Below, in pieces: positions 1-5,425 of a stretch of 14,348 nt of DNA (positions are counted from its first letter, which is position 1; every line of letters starts with the position of its first letter). Made by a program: the position numbers and the translations under genes. The notes under the pieces were generated by a model. It saw only the letters and a list, made by a program, of their open reading frames with translations, had not been told where the DNA came from and ran no database searches. The stretch comes from an uncultured Bacilli bacterium (GTDB lineage Bacteria; Bacillota_I; Bacilli_A; RF39; UBA660): positions 1 to 14,348 of the forward strand of contig CANQMC010000023.1 in NCBI GenBank assembly GCA_947624855.1, read 5' to 3'.

Positions 1-110
1 ATATCTTTATTACTTTTATATGCTTTCTTTTCTCTTTTATTGTGTGATCCGATTTGTGCTAAATCATTGATAGTCATAATTGGTTGACTTCTAAATATTC
101 CATAATTCAT
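1..110 (-). CDS. MobV/Pre-type plasmid mobilisation relaxase, N-terminal fragment
   Basis: The first 36 codons run off the left edge. The N-terminus reads MNYGIFRSQPIM, followed by an IGSHNKREKKAY segment. This matches the start of Mob_Pre (MobV) relaxases, which open with a short beta strand and then a conserved H-N-x-R-E motif before the metal-binding histidines. Those histidines would lie outside the window. These enzymes nick at oriT to start conjugative mobilisation of rolling-circle plasmids and small integrative elements. The ATG at 110-108 is chosen because GAGGA lies 7 bases upstream; the earlier ATG at 117 is followed at once by a stop. The neighbouring type I toxin-antitoxin loci fit a plasmid or integrated mobilisable element. 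The family call rests on about 36 residues and is probable, not certain. Confidence 0.6.
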   Translation of the reverse strand, partial: MNYGIFRSQPIMTINDLAQIGSHNKREKKAYKSNKD

Positions 111-117
111 ATATCAT

Positions 118-369
118 TCCTCGCTTTCTTTTCACAAAATAAAAAGATATGATTTTCACATATCCTTTGTCTAATACTTAAAACTAATATTTTTAATCCA
201 CTAAAAACTTAAATTTAAAAATATTTGAGAACACAACTAATATTTAACTTAAAACTGATACTATAATTTTTAGGTTATCATTGAAATCACTAATGTTTGT
301 AGTTTTTATTTTCACATCATAATTGTCAATAATTCCTTTGAAATAAAGTAAATCTTGAATTTTTTTATT
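118..369. other. Intergenic stretch without a supported gene
   Basis: Apart from the 136-164 hairpin I see no coding signal on either strand. A TATAAT hexamer at 262-267 (plus) lies upstream of the decayed toxin frame, but no good -35 sits at the right distance. A 16-base string at 253-268 recurs exactly at 7104-7119. No SD is visible before the hydrophobic frame at 370/379. Confidence 0.4.
136..164 (-). terminator. Intrinsic terminator or attenuator upstream of the relaxase
   Basis: On the minus strand GATATG (164-159) and CATATC (151-146) pair across a 7-base loop, followed by TTTTTATTTT. The hairpin ends about 26 bases before the relaxase ATG and upstream of its SD. It either stops incoming transcription or attenuates relaxase expression. 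No clear promoter lies between it and the start codon. Confidence 0.5.
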
Positions 370-378
370 TTGTGTCAT

Positions 379-459
379 TTGGGGAAAGATAGTTTAATCT
401 TTGCTTTAATCGTTGTCATCCTTTTACTTATAGCATTACTTTTCGTAATTCTAAATTAA
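379..459 (+). pseudogene. Decayed type I toxin peptide (hydrophobic frame without ATG or SD)
   Basis: From TTG379 the frame reads LGKDSLIF, then an almost purely aliphatic segment (A-L-I-V-V-I-L-L-L-I-A-L-L-F-V-I-L-N), and ends at TAA 457-459. Size, polar N-terminus and membrane-spanning core match the intact 25-residue peptide at 750-827. The K-[DE]-x-S-L segment aligns with its REASL. Its 3' flank, meaning the terminator and convergent antisense promoter, is a near copy of the intact locus displaced by 370 bases. There is no ATG and no Shine-Dalgarno; only TTG codons at 370 and 379 could start it. I read it as a toxin gene that lost its initiation region while its antisense RNA gene persists. 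Very weak expression from TTG cannot be excluded. Confidence 0.5.
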
Positions 460-569
460 AAGTGCACCTAACTCAAACAGTTTGAATTAGGTGCTACACA
501 AATTATTGGGTAACACTCAACACTGAAATATTGAATGTTCCTTTTTTATTTTATGCAAATTTCTTTGAC
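457..569 (-). ncRNA. Antisense RNA (antitoxin) of the decayed left toxin locus
   Basis: A near-consensus minus-strand promoter (599-604/576-581) would start an RNA near 569. It runs back over the toxin 3' region and ends at a hairpin formed by 464-477 and 481-494. That stem has 13 pairs plus one G-U on the minus strand and is followed by ACTTTTAATTT. The expected length is about 113 nt, nearly the same as the antisense RNA of the right-hand locus. Overlap with the toxin 3' end is the arrangement of TxpA/RatA-type and BsrG/SR4-type loci. Because the two antisense RNAs differ outside their first ~35 nt, cross-regulation is unlikely. Ends are predicted from sequence only. Confidence 0.55.
512..547 (+). 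terminator. Terminator of the left toxin transcript
   Basis: AACACTCAA (512-520) pairs with TTGAATGTT (531-539) with one mismatch, followed by CC and TTTTTT (542-547). It sits at the same place as the terminator of the intact toxin mRNA. Confidence 0.45.
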
Positions 570-614
570 AAATACATCATAACATAAAAACGCACTTTTA
601 TCAAGTATGTTTTC
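540..614 (+). repeat. Direct repeat, left copy (toxin terminator tail plus antisense promoter)
   Basis: About 75 bases match 910-984 with only a handful of differences, clustered at 570-574 and after 605. The conserved block covers the U-tract of the toxin terminator and the complete antisense promoter. The two loci therefore arose by tandem duplication or by insertion of related cassettes. Confidence 0.8.
576..604 (-). promoter_or_regulatory. Promoter of the left antisense RNA
   Basis: On the minus strand TTGATA (604-599), a 17-base spacer and TATGAT (581-576). It is identical in all core bases to the right-hand antisense promoter. Confidence 0.6.
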
Positions 615-640
615 TAAATTTCATAATAGTATAAAATTTC

Positions 641-669
641 TTGCGTTAAAAACAAATGTTTGATATAAT
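641..669 (+). promoter_or_regulatory. Promoter of the intact type I toxin
   Basis: TTGCGT (641-646), a 17-base spacer and TATAAT (664-669), with an extended -10 TGA at 661-663. Transcription should start near G676, so the mRNA would begin with GGATACATTTGA. Confidence 0.65.
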
Positions 670-707
670 ATTAATGGATACATTTGAAAAATATATCAGA
701 TGTTTTC

Positions 708-737
708 CCTTTCAACTATCAAAAGATAAGAGAAAGG
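708..737 (+). promoter_or_regulatory. SD-sequestering hairpin in the toxin mRNA leader
   Basis: CCTTTC (708-713) pairs with GAAAGG (732-737), and TATC (717-720) with GATA (725-728), across a symmetric 3x3 internal loop and an AAAA tetraloop. The stem takes up the first half of the SD that drives the toxin at 750, so translation is probably restrained. Confidence 0.45.
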
Positions 738-749
738 TGGTGATTAATT

Positions 750-827
750 ATGACAAAGAGAGAAGCATCTCTATTTATTATAATTTTGCTATTATTCTTT
801 ATAGTAATCACCTTACTATTTAGATAA
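750..827 (+). CDS. Small hydrophobic peptide, probable type I toxin (holin-like/TxpA class)
   Basis: This 25-residue ORF begins MTKREASLFIII, continues as an unbroken aliphatic/aromatic stretch and ends LLFR-stop. That gives a charged N-terminus, one transmembrane helix and a C-terminal Arg. It is preceded by AAAGGTGGTGA (733-743), an almost full-length anti-16S match 6 bases from the ATG. The E-A-[SL]-x-L segment before the helix resembles the small holin-like toxin peptides of Firmicutes. Peptides of this type insert in the membrane and depolarise or stop growth. The gene has its own promoter (641-669) and terminator (878-917). A convergent antisense RNA (~828-939) overlaps only its 3' untranslated region, as in TxpA/RatA and BsrG/SR4. 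The architecture is seen directly. Toxicity and exact family are inferred. Confidence 0.7.
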   Translation: MTKREASLFIIILLLFFIVITLLFR

Positions 828-939
828 TAAAAACATCTGATTTCAACAAAAGTTGATTTCAGATGAAATCCAATAAGGGATAACATCTGATTCCTGCAAT
901 CAAATGTATCCTTTTTTATTTTATGCAAATTTCTTTGAC
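828..939 (-). ncRNA. Antisense RNA antitoxin of the intact toxin locus
   Basis: From a consensus minus-strand promoter the RNA should start near 939 and end at the hairpin of 834-847 with 852-865. That stem has 12 of 14 positions paired and an AAAA/TTTT loop, followed on the minus strand by TTTTTATTAT. The expected length is about 112 nt. It is fully complementary to the toxin mRNA from just after the stop codon to its 3' end, including the terminator. This placement favours duplex formation at the mRNA tail, with degradation (probably RNase III) or blocked translation, as described for RatA and SR4. It encodes no convincing protein. The ends are predictions. Confidence 0.65.
878..917 (+). 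terminator. Terminator of the toxin mRNA
   Basis: A stem of GGAT + ACATCTGATT (878-892, one bulge, one C-A mismatch) with AATCAAATGT + ATCC (898-911), then TTTTTT (912-917). The 3' arm also contains TCAAATGTATCC, the exact complement of the predicted mRNA 5' end. Confidence 0.65.
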
Positions 940-984
940 GTATTCATCATAACATAAAAACGCACTTTTATCAAGAGCGTTTCC
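910..984 (+). repeat. Direct repeat, right copy
   Basis: Partner of 540-614 at a 370-base offset. It covers the toxin terminator U-tract and the antisense promoter. Confidence 0.8.
946..974 (-). promoter_or_regulatory. Promoter of the right antisense RNA
   Basis: On the minus strand TTGATA (974-969), exactly 17 bases, and TATGAT (951-946). It looks stronger than the toxin's own promoter, as expected for a labile antitoxin RNA kept in excess. Confidence 0.7.
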
Positions 985-989
985 TATTT

Positions 990-1010
990 TACTCGTAATT
1001 TTCCGAGTTT
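990..1010 (-). other. tRNA-Leu trailer hairpin
   Basis: Minus-strand ACTCG and CGAGT pair across an 8-base loop, 11 bases past the tRNA CCA. No U-tract follows, so it is a poor terminator. The same AAACTCGGAAAATT...CGAGTA element follows tRNA-Cys at 6075-6097. Confidence 0.45.
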
Positions 1011-1020
1011 AAAGTCTACC

Positions 1021-1108
1021 TGGTGCTCGTACTCGGACTTGAACCGAGACTTTCTCATCGAAAAATTGATTTTGAGTCAATCGTGTCTACCAATTTCACC
1101 ATACGAGC
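1021..1108 (-). tRNA. tRNA-Leu (anticodon CAA)
   Basis: The acceptor GCTCGTA pairs with TACGAGC, followed by discriminator A and an encoded CCA. The anticodon stem ATTGA/TCAAT encloses CTCAAAA, giving anticodon CAA for UUG. There is a long variable arm, as in class II tRNAs, and a TTCAAGT T-loop on a TCGG/CCGA stem. It is 88 nt long and begins just downstream of the pentapeptide gene. Confidence 0.95.
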
Positions 1109-1120
1109 AAGTACATACTA

Positions 1121-1148
1121 ATTATAACACATTTTTATTAATCTTCAA
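1121..1148 (-). promoter_or_regulatory. tRNA-Leu promoter
   Basis: On the minus strand TTGAAG (1148-1143), 16 bases and TATAAT (1126-1121). The -35 lies inside the last codons of the pentapeptide gene. Start is predicted near 1114, about six bases before the tRNA. Confidence 0.55.
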
Positions 1149-1755
1149 GTATTATTCCTTTATCTCTTAATAATTCAATCATATTTAGTATTGATACTTT
1201 AGAAGTTATTAAATCATCTATATTTAATGTTACATTTTGAAAATGACTTGTTTTTAAATCGCAATTGGTAAAAGGATTAGATATAAATTTTTCTTCAGTT
1301 AATTCACATTTATAAAACGTTAGATATTTATATTTATTATGACGATGAATATTTTCTCTTAATTTAACATCATCTAATTTTGAATTTTCAAAGTTGCTAT
1401 TTTCTATTTTAGAATATTGAATTATCGATTCTATTATTTCTATTTCAATTAAAGTTGATTCAAAAAATGAAGTATTAGTTAATTTACAATTGGTAAATAC
1501 TACTTTATTTAAACATGATTCAATTATATTAACATTTATTAATTCACAGTTTAAAAATTTAATTTTTAACATATGATTATTGTAAAATGTAATATTTTCT
1601 AATTTACAATTTTTAAAGCATACTTCTTTAAAGGAAGTGAATTTAAGATCAAAGTTTTTGATATTTTCTTTTTCATAAATAATATATGTTAGAGATGAAT
1701 TTTCATAGTTATTAAAATTTTCATTAGTTAAATTATGTGTAAAATCCCATTTCAT
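1138..1755 (-). CDS. Pentapeptide-repeat protein
   Basis: This 205-residue protein is built largely of five-residue repeats with a central Phe/Leu/Ile, such as FKNCKLENITF, FLNCELINVNI and FTNCKLTNTSF. They run from roughly residue 35 to 130 and fold as a right-handed quadrilateral beta-helix in this family. After an insertion (IHRHNKYKYL) the repeats resume (FTNCDLKTSHF), and the tail ends IELLRDKGIILED. Such a helical cap is also seen in Qnr/McbG-like members, some of which mimic DNA and protect gyrase. There is no signal peptide, so it is cytoplasmic. The ATG overlaps the scpB stop (TAATG) and has GAGGA upstream, so translation is probably coupled to scpB. A gyrase-related role is possible but not shown. 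Confidence 0.8.
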   Translation of the reverse strand: MKWDFTHNLTNENFNNYENSSLTYIIYEKENIKNFDLKFTSFKEVCFKNCKLENITFYNNHMLKIKFLNCELINVNIIESCLNKVVFTNCKLTNTSFFESTLIEIEIIESIIQYSKIENSNFENSKLDDVKLRENIHRHNKYKYLTFYKCELTEEKFISNPFTNCDLKTSHFQNVTLNIDDLITSKVSILNMIELLRDKGIILED

Positions 1756-2312
1756 TATTGTTCCTCTTTATAAATTGATGTAAATAATTCTGTTTCTTCT
1801 TCAACTTGTTCTTCTTCTATTTCTGGTAAATCGCTTAATGAAGATAAACCAAAAGCATCTAAAAATTCATGGGTGGTACGATAAAGATTAGGGCGACCTG
1901 GTAGTTTAGATTTTCCAGCTTCTTTTATTAACCCTTTAGCTACTAATTTCCTTATTATTTGAACACTTGATACACCTCGCATTTCATCTATTTCTACACG
2001 GGTTATAGGTTCATTATAGGCAATGATAGCTAATACTTCTAAAGTAGATGGTGTTAAAGTATTAGTTTCGGGATTTTCAATTAATTTTTGATAATATTCT
2101 TTATGTTCTTCTTTAGTTGTTAATTTAAAAGCATTACCTAAATAACTTATTCTTAAACCACGATCAGATTGTTCATAGTTTGTTTTTAATTTTAATAATA
2201 AATCTTTGGCTTCATCAATATTAACATTTATTATTTCACATAAATTATTTAAAGTTATACCTTCATCACCAACGACAAAAAGGATGCCTTCAATTATTCC
2301 TAATTTATTCAT
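1755..2312 (-). CDS. scpB: Segregation and condensation protein B
   Basis: ScpB is the winged-helix kleisin-associated subunit that, with ScpA and SMC, forms the bacterial condensin which compacts and separates replicated chromosomes. The protein begins MNKLGIIEGILFVVGDEGI, the typical ScpB start. The central block has ALEVLAIIAY-like and EPITRVEIDEMRGV motifs, then GRPNLYRTT, which are diagnostic for the family. At 185 residues it is normal length. A TTG at 2330 is in frame but lies upstream of the SD. The ATG at 2312 has AAAGGAG eight bases before it and is the better start. It overlaps the end of scpA by 8 bases and its stop overlaps the next ATG, so the operon is tightly coupled. The acidic C-terminal tail is variable in the family. 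Confidence 0.95.
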   Translation of the reverse strand: MNKLGIIEGILFVVGDEGITLNNLCEIINVNIDEAKDLLLKLKTNYEQSDRGLRISYLGNAFKLTTKEEHKEYYQKLIENPETNTLTPSTLEVLAIIAYNEPITRVEIDEMRGVSSVQIIRKLVAKGLIKEAGKSKLPGRPNLYRTTHEFLDAFGLSSLSDLPEIEEEQVEEETELFTSIYKEEQ

Positions 2313-3039
2313 TATGCATTCTCCTTTCAATTAAAATTGGTTTAAAATTATCTTCTTGAGTAAGATCTATTTCGTTATTTTTACTCATAGTTAATATTGA
2401 TAAAAAGGTTACGATTAAAAAATCTTTATTATATTCATTAAATAATTCTAAAAATTCAACTTTATCACGAACTGTTAATATTTTACGAATATCTTTAATT
2501 CTTTTTTCAATACTATATTCTTTTTTAGTTATTTTAGTATTTAAAGGTTTTAAATATTTTTCACGATTTTTAAATTCTTTTAAAGCATTTACTAAATCTT
2601 CTATAGATAATTGTCCAAAATTAATATTTTTTTCATCTAATATATTTGTTAATTTAGATGGACTTTTCGTATAAAAATTATTTCTTTTTTGTCTTTGTTC
2701 TTCTAGGGTAGCAGTTATTTTTTTGTATTTTTCATATTCTATTATTTTGCGTTTTAAATCTTCTTCAGAGGTAATGGTAAATTCTTCATCTTTGGTTTCT
2801 TCAACTGAATCATCATTAACAAGCATTTTACTTTTTAAATGAATAAGTTCAGAAGCCATTACTAGATAAGAGCTTGCGATATCTATATTTCGATTTTTTT
2901 CTTGTTCAATAAATTCTAGATATTCTTCTATAATTATTTTGATATCAATTTCATAAATATCCATTTTAGAAGTTTTTACTAGATGTAAAAGAAGGTCTAA
3001 AGGACCCTCAAAATCATTTATACAAAATTTATAATCCAT
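2305..3039 (-). CDS. scpA: Segregation and condensation protein A (kleisin)
   Basis: ScpA is the kleisin that bridges the SMC head domains and recruits ScpB. The N-terminus contains the family signature FEGPLDLLLHLVKTSKMDIYEI, followed by the helical IASSYLVMASELIHLKSKML segment that binds the SMC neck. An acidic linker comes next, and a C-terminal winged-helix part (VEFLELFNEYNKDFLIVTFLSIL). At 244 residues it is the usual length. GGGAGGT lies just upstream of the ATG. The gene starts 20 bases after the membrane-protein gene and overlaps scpB, so all four genes from 4019 to 1138 are probably one transcript. Confidence 0.96.
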   Translation of the reverse strand: MDYKFCINDFEGPLDLLLHLVKTSKMDIYEIDIKIIIEEYLEFIEQEKNRNIDIASSYLVMASELIHLKSKMLVNDDSVEETKDEEFTITSEEDLKRKIIEYEKYKKITATLEEQRQKRNNFYTKSPSKLTNILDEKNINFGQLSIEDLVNALKEFKNREKYLKPLNTKITKKEYSIEKRIKDIRKILTVRDKVEFLELFNEYNKDFLIVTFLSILTMSKNNEIDLTQEDNFKPILIERRMHNE

Positions 3040-3059
3040 TTTTACCTCCCTTATTTTAT

Positions 3060-4019
3060 TTATTTACACGAAAATCCTTGAGCTTCTATTTCAAATTTAA
3101 CTACCTTAGGTTCTGTATTACGTTCAAAAGTATCAGCATCAAAAATGGTAGTTCTACTAGTTTCAGCTAAATTTATGGTTGTAGTTACATTAAAACCACC
3201 CGTGTAATCAATCCAGGTAGATATTATGCCTGGGGTACTATTGTATTTTGTAGAATTAGTTTTAGAATCTTGATAAATAGTAGTGTAATTTTCAGTTGTT
3301 TCTTTATAATCAAGTTTACTTACTACTTCTTGTAAAGCATTTTTAGTAAATTTATAAGTTACTTCGTGTGATCCTTTAGTACAAATTAAAGAACTATTTC
3401 CTTCTTCTGATTCTTCTAATTCTATAACAGGATAATCGTCAATACTTTTCTTTACTAACATTATAGAAGTAGCACTGTTAGCGGTATTGGCCGAAATATC
3501 TTTAGTAAAATTTATAAAACTGCCACTTACAAGAGTAGATGTATCACCTAGTTTAACTCTTTCTAATAAAGTATTACCATTTCCTTCAACAAAATATAAT
3601 TCAAGATAATAATTTAGATTATTAAGAATTAAAGGATTATTTGTATTATTAGTTATACTAAAAGATATGGTATTTGTTTCTTTATTAATTTTAATATCAC
3701 TCATGGTTATATCTTCTTTTTCTATCTTTAAATCATCGGCGATAAGAAATATTTCATCACTTGTTGTATCATCATCATCTGGAGGAATTATTGGAGTATT
3801 AGGATTTTCGCTTGGTTTTGATGGCTCTACTGGAGTGGGATTAAGATATTTTGTTATTACATCACTTATTTCAGGGAGAAAGAAAACCGCGGCGATAAAA
3901 ATAGTTAAAATAATAAATATACCAATAGAAGTTTTACGGCGACTTTCAAATTGACCAATTGTAATTGGTTGTAATTCCGTTTGCTCTAATTTAAGGTTTT
4001 TTATTTTTTTCTTTGCCAT
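3060..4019 (-). CDS. Single-pass membrane protein with extracytoplasmic domain, function unknown
   Basis: I do not recognise a named family. The 319-residue protein has a basic cytoplasmic N-terminus (MAKKKIKNLK), one transmembrane helix at about 31-48, and a Pro/Asp-rich linker (residues 61-87, including PPDDDD). Then come an Ig-like beta region (about 100-190) and a C-terminal domain from C213 to C318. These are the only two cysteines, one at each end of the last domain, so an extracellular disulfide is plausible. The VTYKFTKNALQEVVSKLDYKET stretch recalls small DUF1307/YehR-like lipoprotein domains, a weak resemblance. It has its own extended -10 promoter and AGAAGGG SD, and sits 20 bases upstream of scpA. 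Envelope location is fairly secure; any role in chromosome segregation is only suggested by position. Confidence 0.7.
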   Translation of the reverse strand: MAKKKIKNLKLEQTELQPITIGQFESRRKTSIGIFIILTIFIAAVFFLPEISDVITKYLNPTPVEPSKPSENPNTPIIPPDDDDTTSDEIFLIADDLKIEKEDITMSDIKINKETNTISFSITNNTNNPLILNNLNYYLELYFVEGNGNTLLERVKLGDTSTLVSGSFINFTKDISANTANSATSIMLVKKSIDDYPVIELEESEEGNSSLICTKGSHEVTYKFTKNALQEVVSKLDYKETTENYTTIYQDSKTNSTKYNSTPGIISTWIDYTGGFNVTTTINLAETSRTTIFDADTFERNTEPKVVKFEIEAQGFSCK

Positions 4020-4044
4020 GTTATCCCTTCTTATCTCTATAATG

Positions 4045-4053
4045 ATTATATCA
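4045..4053 (-). promoter_or_regulatory. Extended -10 promoter of the membrane protein-scpA-scpB operon
   Basis: On the minus strand TGATATAAT, with no good -35 at 17 bases (TTTTTA). Start is predicted near 4038, giving a ~19-base leader with AGAAGGG. The same 9-mer occurs upstream of several other genes here. Confidence 0.5.
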
Positions 4054-4062
4054 AAAAAGATG

Positions 4063-4092
4063 AAAAATAAAAAGAGCTTTTATACTCTTTTG
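4063..4092 (-). terminator. Terminator of the spoVA operon
   Basis: Minus-strand AAAGAG (4090-4085) pairs with CTCTTT (4076-4071), followed by TTATTTTTC. It lies 11 bases after the spoVAEb stop and separates the spoVA operon from the next one. Confidence 0.6.
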
Positions 4093-4100
4093 TTATAAAT

Positions 4101-4451
4101 CTAATCTTTAGGATTAAAAAATAAAGTTAAAATAGCGGCAAAAACAATTGAGCCCACGATGGCCGCGCCTCCTTTGGTTAACATTCCAGTAAAAATACCT
4201 AATATACCATTTGCTAAATATCCTTCGTAAGCTCCAGTATATAATAAATAACCAAAGTTGGAAATAATAGTTGAAGCTCCTCCGCCTGCTAAATCTATTA
4301 ATTTATCATATAGACCAAAGAATGCTAAAATACAACCGATAACCGTAAATAAAGATGTGATATGACCTGGTGTTAATTTAGTATTATCGAGTATTAATTC
4401 ACCAATTAAACAAAATGAACCGGCGATTAAAAATGCCCAAATAAATGTCAT
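4101..4451 (-). CDS. spoVAEb: Stage V sporulation protein AEb (SpoVA channel component)
   Basis: This 116-residue integral membrane protein consists almost wholly of hydrophobic segments with conserved loops: GELILDNTKLTPGHITSLF near the start, the glycine-rich LAGGGASTIISNFGYLL, and TGMLTKGGAAIVGSI near the end. These identify the SpoVAC/SpoVAEb fold. SpoVA proteins form the inner-membrane channel that loads dipicolinic acid (Ca-DPA) into the forespore and releases it at germination. Length matches SpoVAEb. Its ATG overlaps the spoVAD stop (TAATG), with GGAGGT upstream. The stop is TAG, which shows that UAG is read as a stop in this genome. Confidence 0.93.
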   Translation of the reverse strand: MTFIWAFLIAGSFCLIGELILDNTKLTPGHITSLFTVIGCILAFFGLYDKLIDLAGGGASTIISNFGYLLYTGAYEGYLANGILGIFTGMLTKGGAAIVGSIVFAAILTLFFNPKD

Positions 4452-5425
4452 TATTCTACCTCCAAACTTATAGCGTGTGCAATGCCAGGAATTCCTAATT
4501 TTTGATTAGCTAATTGAACTGATTGTAATGAACCAGTAGCTATTATTAAGATTTTTTTATAACGTTTACAGGCTAAAACACGTTCATATAAAACTAAAGG
4601 TAAAGCTGCTGGTCCACTGGCTCCGGCATATGTTTCTTGCGCATTAGTGTATATTTCACAGCCAGCATCAAGATATTTTTTTATTTTTATATTATAAACT
4701 TTGTCTAATAAATCAGTAAATATTTCTTTCCCGACTTTACCTAAATCACCAGTTACGATAATATCATAATAATTAACATTTCTTTTCATTTCTAATAAGT
4801 GTGTATTTAATACATCCGCAGCGGCCGGTGCCATGATAGCTCCCATATTATTGGTATCATTAATACCCATATCAATAGATTTTCCAATAGTAGCACTTTC
4901 AATTTTGATACTAGTTGGTTCATTGGTTAATAAAGTAGCAACAGCAGCCGTAGTAGTAAAAGTAGTCGTGTGTTTTTTTAAGGCTCCATATTCAACAGGA
5001 TAACGAAATTGTCTTTCGGCATTTAAATTATGACCACTCGTGATAGCTATAACATTTTTAGCAAGTTTACCACTTATAAAGGCAGATGCTATTATTAATT
5101 CTTCAACATAAGTAGCACAAGCACTGTAAGTTCCTAAATAAGGAATACGATATTTACTAGCATTATAACTAGATACACTGGTTTGATTTACTAAATCACC
5201 TCCGATTAATAAATCAATTTTATTTTCAAGTAATTTATTAGTTCTTAATAAATTATCCATTACTACTTGTTGCATTTTAATTTCGGCTTGTTCAAAGGTT
5301 TTTTCTCCATAATAATAATCATCCATAGCTAAATCATAATTTTTCAGTAATCCATCTTTTTCTAAAGGACCCACTATAGAAAAATTATCTTTAATATATA
5401 CATTGTTAAATTTTTTGCTAGCCAC
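4451..5425 (-). CDS. spoVAD: Stage V sporulation protein AD (dipicolinate-binding, thiolase fold)
   Basis: This soluble, membrane-associated SpoVA subunit has a thiolase/ketosynthase-like fold. In Bacillus it binds Ca-DPA directly and is needed for DPA uptake into spores. Family blocks are visible: LIGGDLVNQTSVSSYNA (~73-89), YLGTYSACATYVEELI with Cys103 at the thiolase nucleophile position, and AITSGHN, GAIMAPAAADVLNTHL and AGASGPAALPLVLYE. It is 324 residues, slightly shorter than the ~338 usual for bacilli. Translation starts at GTG (5425-5423), with AAGGTGAT upstream, and overlaps the end of spoVAC by 8 bases. The tight overlap on both sides supports equimolar expression in the forespore. 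Confidence 0.95.
   Translation of the reverse strand: MASKKFNNVYIKDNFSIVGPLEKDGLLKNYDLAMDDYYYGEKTFEQAEIKMQQVVMDNLLRTNKLLENKIDLLIGGDLVNQTSVSSYNASKYRIPYLGTYSACATYVEELIIASAFISGKLAKNVIAITSGHNLNAERQFRYPVEYGALKKHTTTFTTTAAVATLLTNEPTSIKIESATIGKSIDMGINDTNNMGAIMAPAAADVLNTHLLEMKRNVNYYDIIVTGDLGKVGKEIFTDLLDKVYNIKIKKYLDAGCEIYTNAQETYAGASGPAALPLVLYERVLACKRYKKILIIATGSLQSVQLANQKLGIPGIAHAISLEVE

Noticed and set aside
719..928. 69-codon minus-strand ORF opposite the toxin
   Set aside because: It is the reverse of the toxin gene and its terminator, has no SD, and its stretch is explained by the antisense RNA and toxin peptide.
1021..1045. Duplicated tRNA-Leu 3' end as an attachment site
   Set aside because: I found no second copy of the tRNA-Leu 3' sequence inside the window; the partner, if any, lies outside.
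3667..3954. 95-codon plus-strand ORF
   Set aside because: Antisense shadow of the N-terminal part of the 319-residue membrane protein; hydrophobicity comes from the complementary codons.
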